A stretch of 64,000 bases of DNA. Origin: Allantophomopsis cytisporea (Eukaryota; Ascomycota; Leotiomycetes; Phacidiales; Phacidiaceae). The notes beneath the pieces are model-generated. The model saw nothing but the letters and a program-made list of their open reading frames with translations, was not told the DNA's origin and made no database searches. Numbering within the stretch: position 1 is the stretch's first letter; every line of letters begins with the position of its first letter. Positions 57,610-64,000 of the stretch are shown here, in pieces. The position numbers and the translations under genes are program-made. The DNA is taken from the NCBI GenBank assembly GCA_024752435.1, contig CP103026.1:682001-746000 (forward strand), written 5' to 3'.

Positions 57610-58898
57610 CTAGCTTGAATTGGGTCGTTGTCATTCGCAATTGGAAATTTCAGGTCTCAATCTGAGCCGAGTATAATTTGAAGGTCATATTGATCAACAG
57701 AAGATCTCAGTCTTAATCTGTTCTCCTGCCAGCATATGCGAAAATAGACTCAGATCTCTGAGACAGAAAAAGGATTTATTACGAAACATGAAGATTATAT
57801 AGAGGCAATCAGTATAGGTTTTATAAAATGACTTCTTTCAAGGTTACAGATCTGCAGCCACATTTAGATACAAGAGCTTTTTAAGTACTTCTTCCAGACA
57901 CATATGCTACTATTGGACCTATATTTACGTAGTAAGAGCCTTATTATATCAATTTAATACCTACAACACAATGTAAGGACTGAAATATACATTATCTACA
58001 TTAGGACAGGCCTGTGGTCTACGATAGCAGCTAGTCTGTTATGATATCACAGTATCATCAGTTCACGAATAATCTGTTGCTGTAATGTCGTGATTCATCT
58101 ATCTTGTGTTCCATTTCTAGAATAGTTGTTTTTGATACGAGAGCATATCGGTCTTCCTAGATCCAATTTCTCAAGACTAAGATCCCTTTATGAACTCTAG
58201 ATTTTCAATTTCCTGAATCGCATGTCTTAAAAACAAGATTCAACCAGATCCAGAAATCTGGAATAAGGATTTATAACAACCTCAAAAGATGCTCAGTTAT
58301 ATCAGTGTCTCTCTCCTAGGCTTCTCCGCTGTTATTCGCAAGCACGTCGTAATCACTTGAATTATTACGATCGAAATTTCTGCCATCATCATCTGGTACT
58401 GTACTTCGTTCTGATACAGTCTTATGGTATCCCATACACTCTCGGTTTTAAAATTGACTTTTAGTGTGATGGCCTTAGCTGCTTACGAAATATTATTGAC
58501 AAAACTCCGCGTCAGGGGTTAATAAGTTTCAAGTGTCCATTTGAAGCTGACAATGATGCCTACCTTCTCTTCTCGATAAACGCGCCACTGTAATCGCAAT
58601 CTTAGACATAGTTGAAAACCTTGTGCAGATCTATTGTCATCTATAAGCCGCGACCGACGGGCCAAGATATTTGACTATTATGATCGCTAATAGTTTTTCG
58701 TCCCGTTTCCTTCCTTAACTTTCACCATCCTAGTATAACTTTACTTTCCTCTTATAGTTCTTCCTATCGCTTGACTTTCTGTTTGTTATAGCAGAAAACT
58801 TAATAATATATTCGGCTGAGTGAACTCTTCTTTTGGTTCACAAATTTGCCCACGACCATGTTCCCCACCACCCAAAAAAAATCAAAAGCTTCAAAATG
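57610..58898. other. AT-rich gene-free DNA
   Basis: AT-rich with dense stops in all frames. The alternative last MFS exon would end at 57665. No gene or clear repeat seen. Confidence 0.5.
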
Positions 58899-58907
58899 AA
58901 AAGAAAA
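58899..58907 (-). terminator. Pol III terminator of 5S gene
   Basis: On the minus strand TTTTC followed by TTTT directly after the 3' end of the 5S gene, as expected for RNA polymerase III. Confidence 0.7.
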
Positions 58908-59026
58908 ACATACAACAGTAGGGATTCGCTGGTGGTCACCCACCCAACTACTAGTCTACCGATCTGAGGTTTAAGTATGGCAGAGCGGACGGGATGCCCT
59001 GTATTCCGCAGTCTATGGTCGTATGT
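58908..59026 (-). rRNA. 5S ribosomal RNA, dispersed single copy
   Basis: 119-nt match to the ascomycete 5S pattern read on the minus strand: start ACATACGACCATAG, middle CATCCCGTCCGCTCTGCC and TACTTAA, then GTAGTTGGGTGGGTGACC and ACCAGCGAATCCCT, end GTTGTATGT. The ends ACATACGAC and GTTGTATGT pair as helix I. Helix II differs from the common sequence, but CTGCGG faces CCTCAG with one mismatch, so structure is nearly kept. Dispersed 5S genes are normal in Pezizomycotina. The internal promoter lies inside the gene. Because several positions are unusual, it may be a variant or a decaying copy. Confidence 0.88.
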
Positions 59027-60959
59027 GACAGTGCCTCTCTTTTAAGTGTATATATTTTGGTAAACCACTTCACTACCTTATGTGTTAGAAAAGGTACATT
59101 TCTAGAATCGCTTATATCGTCAGTGACACAGCGCCTAAGACCTCTGCGAGAATGTAATACTATAAGGTCGCTTCCTATAAATCTCTAGCCGTAGTCAATA
59201 AGCCTTGCCTATAGGGAGAGGTCGGATGCATCTTTAACACTTTTGGAGAGAATGTCTTGACTCGCAATAACTACTGGCTTCGGTCCAGAAGTTTAGTAAC
59301 TTCCTTCGATAGACTCTTGTCCCTGTATGATAAACCTTCATAATCATAATATAGTGTTCTAGCTTCATCATGAAGACATCCACAGTGCTCGCCATCACTA
59401 TGGCAGTAGCCACCTACAACCTTCCTGTTGATATATCTCTCCCCATACTAAGTTATCTTCCAGCCGTATTGAGGCTAGCAGGGCTTAATAGATCTCCCTA
59501 GACGTCACGTCGATTCTGTCTCTGTTGCTGAGTGAGATGGCGGTGGAGATTCTGATTTCTGCAAATACGTCAAGTAGTTTGGTTGCAATCCAACTCTATC
59601 TTCTTTTTGTCAAAGGAACGAAGAACATGTTCCAACCTAATTCCAAGTTTCAACGGGCAGCGATAATGGTCAACAAGATAATAGCAGATCATATTGTGTA
59701 CTTTTAGATGTTTCATGTACCGTGAGGAACTATAGGGCAGCAGTATGAGAAACTTCTTCTAGCTCTCTTAATCAACTTCAATTAAATAGGACCTTTAGTT
59801 CTCTGACAGGACACTTCTAGTCAATTCGAATTGTAGCATGCTTAAGAAAATAAATCAAGTATAATTGTTCCAAATTAAACTTGTCTATTGTTGTGTGCTT
59901 TGTGACACTAATTATAGTAATATAAGGTAAGTTAGTTTATCTAGTTGTAAAATCAGTAAATACTTTTCCATATACTTGTATATCTTGCGGTAGATACAGG
60001 TTGTCAACTCATCAAATTGTCCATAAATCATGATCTAGTTTTTTATCCACCCGAAGTACCGCGGAGACCGTGACTTTGTGCTATTGGAGGTCAGATATCG
60101 GGCCCCTAGACTAGCTTAGGTTCCTATGATGTGAGATTTTCTGTTTCAACAGTTTGTCTTCGTGAGTGCTAGGTATCAGTAACATGTTGGCCGGATCTCG
60201 CGCGAACTCAACTCATGCGAAAGCTCATGCATGATCCAGGATGTGTATATGTACAGATCAATTGCTTACTTCTAAATACATTTATCTGCACAACGCCGAA
60301 TGATGCAGGTGATTGACCTGCATAAGATATTGGTTCTACTGCTGATAAAAATCGCAAGAAATGAGGCTTACAAATAAATAAATATCAGATTGACTTTCTT
60401 GTTCGTAAAACAATACTATTACCGCACCGTGCAATTCGATCCTCAACTACCCAAGATATTTGCTACCTCCACATTCAGTCTTGAGAAGAATGTAACTATG
60501 CTTCATTACTCAAGCCTTGAATTGCCATAGGTTGACCTTATTTAGCGCGTATATGCCAAAAACTCACCGGGAAGATTACTGTTGCAGGCTGCCATATCAG
60601 ACTTCATAAACAACACGCGTTGCGAGGTCAAGAGTACTTCTGCTGATGACAGTGTAAGTCATTACAAGATTCCTGCTCCGAGATTGAGACTAGCCGTCGG
60701 TGTTGAAAACGGAAGGGCCATTCGCTTGGTCAATGAGAATAGGCAACAAGACAACTGAGAGCTTCAATTATAATCAAGCCGCTTGATCAGTATTTGCAAA
60801 TCTAGTAGTGTGAAATTGTAGTTCTTAGTCCTACTCACATCTAAAGTAGCCTTGGAGTACTTGCTTATTACAGTCTTCTATGCAAAGCCGGAGCCTCGAC
60901 GAATTCGCATCTCTTAGGCTCTAATATCCCCTTGAATTCTGTTAGCTAACAACTATTAG
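59027..60959. other. AT-rich gene-free DNA
   Basis: Stops in all frames, many TTATA and TAGT steps, no protein-like frame above about 60 codons. The end (60950-60959, GCTAAC then TTAG) looks like an intron 3' end leading into the dehydrogenase relic; its upstream exon could not be found with confidence. Confidence 0.5.
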
Positions 60960-62433
60960 GCTCCAAAGACTCGGCATGTTAATCCCGCTACTCATACAAC
61001 CATACTGGCTCTCTTCTCTACTGTCACTGAGCGGCTGATATCCAAAGTTGTGAGCAGTGCTCTGGAAGCAAAAGAACCTTGGGCAGCACTGTCCTTCCGT
61101 AACAGAGCTGCTGTGCTCCTACGATCTGCTGATCTCATTGCTGCCAAATTCCGCAGTAAGTTGACGTCAGCATTGATTCTAGGCCAGGGAATGGATGCAA
61201 GACAAGCAGAGGTCACATTGCCTGACTTGATTGACTTCTTACGTTTTAATGTCGAGCGTGCTGAGAAAAATATGCTCAGCAGCCGCAAATTCATGCCCCG
61301 TGAGTTTAGAAGTTTGTTGAATTCTATACTCCTCCTCTAGCTATTGCTGATATACTCTCATAGCGCTTTCGAGTATTCTGAGTTGGAAGGATTCGTCCTT
61401 GCTAAGCTATCGTCTAATGACTTTGCGGGAGCGGCCAACTTAGTTTGTGCACCGGCACTGATGGGAAATGTAGTTTTGTGGACGTCGCGCAATGCTACAG
61501 TTCTTACGAGTCATATTTTTCTCGACGTCTTACGAGAAGCTGGGATGCCTCGAGATGTTATTCAACTCCTTCCTGGAGCCTCTAACGACGCTGTGAAGTC
61601 AGTCGTCTCAAATCCAGATCTGGGAGCAATGGCTTTCTCTGGCCCTCTCCCTGAGCTTTTGGATATTCAAAGTCTTGTGTACTCGGGCATGAAGTATGAA
61701 GTATACCGTACTTTCCCACGACTTGTCGCAGAAACAGATGGAAACAGCTATCACTTGACCCATCCTATATGTAATTTCCCGAAATTCACATCGAACACCG
61801 TTCGTGCGGCGTTCGAGTATCAAGGCCAGAAGCAGAACTCAATTTCTGTTGTCTATGTCCCGTCATCCTCCTGGATTGATTTCAAGGCTCAAATCACAAC
61901 AACGACCGAAAACTTATTAGTAGGCCCTACAGACGTTTGGAAGAATTTCGTGGGGCCGGTGATTGATAGAGAGAGCCTTCAGCGACTGACTGTTCTGCTA
62001 AAAGCTGCTGAAAAAGACAAAGATCTCGAATTAATCTCCGGAGGCAAGTATGACGACTCCACTGGTTACTTTATCCACCCAACCACCTATGCAAAAAGGA
62101 ACAAGTTTCATCATCTGCTATCTTCCAGAGAGGCAATCCAAGATCCATCCTTGTCATTTGCGTATATGACGATGAATCTGTCCCCCCATTGAGGAAGCAT
62201 GGCTTGCAATTTGCAAACATATCAAGAAAGCTCTACCGTCGATTAGATCTGGTTCAATTTTTGCTACAGATCGCCAAGCTATAAGTGTTGGTACATCAGT
62301 GCTTCAAGGCGTAACTGGGCACCTCTGTATCAATACTCGATGCAATGCTCCACAGGTTGCTCAGTCGTCTTTCGGTGGTGGAGGGCGGCTGAGCGGAACT
62401 GGAGAGACGGTTGGAACAATCAGCTTTTTATAG
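60960..62433 (+). pseudogene. Delta-1-pyrroline-5-carboxylate dehydrogenase relic
   Basis: Three frames in order match fungal P5C dehydrogenase (ALDH4 type): SALEAKEPWAALSFRNRAAV (from about 61050), LEGFVLAKLSSNDFAGAANL to GGKYDDSTGYFIHPTT (61384-62090), and EEAWLAICKHIKKALP to SSFGGGGRLSGTGETVG (62190-62425). The catalytic Cys of GQKC is Gln here (CAG codon at 61833-61835). FTGS is FSGP and GETGG is AETDG. The intron near 61300-61364 (GTGAGT ... ATAG) leaves the frames out of phase, a one-base shift lies at about 62163-62168 and another at about 62190. The N-terminus upstream of 60960 is missing. In mitochondria the active enzyme oxidises P5C to glutamate in proline use; this copy cannot. 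Confidence 0.85.
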
Positions 62434-63551
62434 CGGCTCGTAAATGCGTGCAGTGTGAAGGAAGAACTGCTTGGTGGATATCATATCATCTATGCAAGCC
62501 ATGTTGAGTGATAGTAGCATATAACTACCTCGATAATGACACCATACCACGTTTTTGAATGGGTAAACGCTGAGCACCATTTCTTATACAACTATTGTGG
62601 AATAATGGGGTTGGAGGGATCTGCCACATGGTTGGTACAGGTAGTGGCTGGATATGCAGGAATTTGAAGAGCTATTGAAGACCGGCAATCATTGTATATA
62701 GCTGATATCTCACATCCAAGTACTTAAGTGTGAAAAAAATGTTTACCTGCCGTCCGATCTTGCATATCTGCGTCCAGATCCTGATTCTAGATATTATACA
62801 AAATGAATGTGAAGTTGGGGAAATAGTATGTTCTGCTCTTTGAAAGCAAGTGAGGCTCTTTCGTCATCGAGTTTCTTGAGAATCTCGTTGTCTCTTGGGA
62901 TCAACAGCGGTGCTGATAGAGGCGGTATCTGTAAAGTCCATACTACAGTCTACTCAGTTTTCTTTTTGCGCATTGAACTCACCCCAATCCTTATCTGCGA
63001 TCAAAAAGCTTTAACTAATGAACACTTTAGCAAGTTTGTCTCGTCTGAATGTTGGCTGAGGCAAAGAATTGGTCTGAAGCATAGTAAGAGTGGACGCCGC
63101 ACATGATCGGCAGAAGGAGCAGGTGAGAAATACATAGATAGGTAGTGCAGCTTTGAAAGACGACGAGATTACTTATGTACGCATATCTGCAAATTAATAG
63201 AAGGACGAAAGAAAGAAAATAGGGATGATATAGCCTTCAAAATCCTTTACGTATTCTGAACCCTAAGTGAAATCCTGCCAATCTCTTTGAGGTAAATTCG
63301 GACAAAATTATTGTTGGAAAGGCTCTTGTTATACCTGCAATGAAAGTATTCGGTCAATACATGCTGATACAATTGGAAATAGTGATGCTTCCAAGTACAT
63401 ATTTAACTAAGCGATTACAAAATCCTACTAATACTATGAATGAGTGATGCCTTATATGCCAAAATACATTTGGTTCCTTCCCAAAACTCCACAATTCCAT
63501 ATGCATTTAAGAGATCTCCTATTTACAACCAAAGAAATGAGCAAAAGACAT
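62434..63551. other. AT-rich spacer
   Basis: No supported gene. The right end should contain the 3' UTR of the minus-strand gene at the edge. Confidence 0.55.
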
Positions 63552-64000
63552 TCAATGGAAGCCAGTCCAGCCATTGAAGTCATCGACAAAATGAATGGCA
63601 GCTGTCAGATACCACTCATGCACATCACCCCAAGTCATCGCTGCCTCTCTCATAGCTCGCACGGCCTTTACGAAATGCGAATTTGTGTTCCAACGTCCAT
63701 TGACAGCCTGATCCTCCACATATTTCCAGTGCTTGCCACCTAAGTCTGGACGTCCAATTCTATCCGCCTCAATTTTTGGTCGAAGTTGTGCGATGTACAC
63801 AGCAAGCGTCAGGAGCCACCATTGACGAACAAGACTGATATGAAATTTCTCGGGTATCATCGGCAGTAATATTCGTACTGCATGGCTAGTCGTGAGGATG
63901 TGCACCATGAAGAAGTCATAGGAGTGAGTGCCGACAGGGACTGTAGCTATAAGCAGTGATACGGCTGCTTCCTGTGACTCCTGAAATTGCTTGATTGGAT
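63552..64000 (-). CDS. Questin-oxidase-like protein, C-terminal part (cut by window edge)
   Basis: Open on the minus strand from the window edge to a TGA at 63552-63554, 148 codons; the ATG seen at 63908 is internal. The sequence (ATVPVGTHSYDFFMVHILTT, SHAVRILLPMIPEKFH, LVRQWWLLTLAVYIAQLRP, HWKYVEDQAVNGRW, HFVKAVRAMREAAMTWGD, DDFNGWTGF) matches the C-terminal third of the questin oxidase family (PF14027, GedK type). Founding members perform a Baeyer-Villiger ring opening of anthraquinones such as questin in geodin and related pathways, but most homologues are uncharacterised. The conserved THSYDFF...H and CEDKA-like positions are present, so this part looks intact. The N-terminal two thirds lies outside the window. 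Confidence 0.85.
   Translation of the reverse strand, partial: PIKQFQESQEAAVSLLIATVPVGTHSYDFFMVHILTTSHAVRILLPMIPEKFHISLVRQWWLLTLAVYIAQLRPKIEADRIGRPDLGGKHWKYVEDQAVNGRWNTNSHFVKAVRAMREAAMTWGDVHEWYLTAAIHFVDDFNGWTGFH

Noticed and set aside
1..64000. CRISPR arrays, bacterial operons, insertion sequences
   Set aside because: Tandem arrays here lack spacers of constant length, and the genome is eukaryotic; no complete transposon with coding domains was seen.

Overview
The window is nuclear DNA of a filamentous ascomycete (Pezizomycotina). The evidence is short introns of mostly 47-70 bp with GTRNGT donors and CTAAC/CTGAC-type branch sites, a Zn2Cys6 transcription factor, a single dispersed 5S rRNA gene, a fungal-type PDK1 kinase, and carbohydrate-active and multicopper-oxidase genes. 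The species cannot be fixed from the sequence.

Left part (1-22 kb) is a housekeeping region with long gene-free spacers. It holds a conserved fungal protein with a CT-rich leader (262-1299, -), a Ser/Pro-rich disordered protein of three exons (3554-5776, -), a 4.3 kb spacer rich in tandem repeats, the PDK1/Pkh-type kinase (10133-12904, +) preceded by an overlapping upstream ORF, a BTB-domain protein (14484-15959, +), a repeat-rich gene whose reading frame is broken or carries an unrecognised intron (16143-17998, -), and the checkpoint clamp loader Rad17/Rad24 (18837-21581, -).

Middle part (22-42.4 kb): a decayed 2EXR-type gene (22206-22870, +), a secreted six-exon GH13 alpha-amylase with a C-terminal CBM20 (24018-26297, -), a 6 kb spacer crowded with unrelated minisatellites, a four-exon Zn2Cys6 regulator (32329-35154, -), a predicted membrane protein (38531-40148, +) and a secreted acid phosphatase (40823-42427, -).

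Right part (42.4-64 kb) is accessory in character: AT-rich spacers, a membrane-anchored multicopper oxidase (45217-47310, +), a small secreted double-psi beta-barrel protein (49669-50115, -), a five-exon Baeyer-Villiger-type flavin monooxygenase (52509-54472, +), an MFS transporter (55966-57609, +), a 5S rRNA gene (58908-59026, -), a decayed delta-1-pyrroline-5-carboxylate dehydrogenase copy (60960-62433, +) and the C-terminal part of a questin-oxidase-like protein running off the right edge (63552-64000, -). The oxidase, monooxygenase, MFS and questin-oxidase-like set resembles tailoring genes of aromatic polyketide clusters, but no synthase lies in the window, so a cluster edge is an inference only.

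All exon joins were deduced by hand from splice signals and phase; none is transcript-confirmed.
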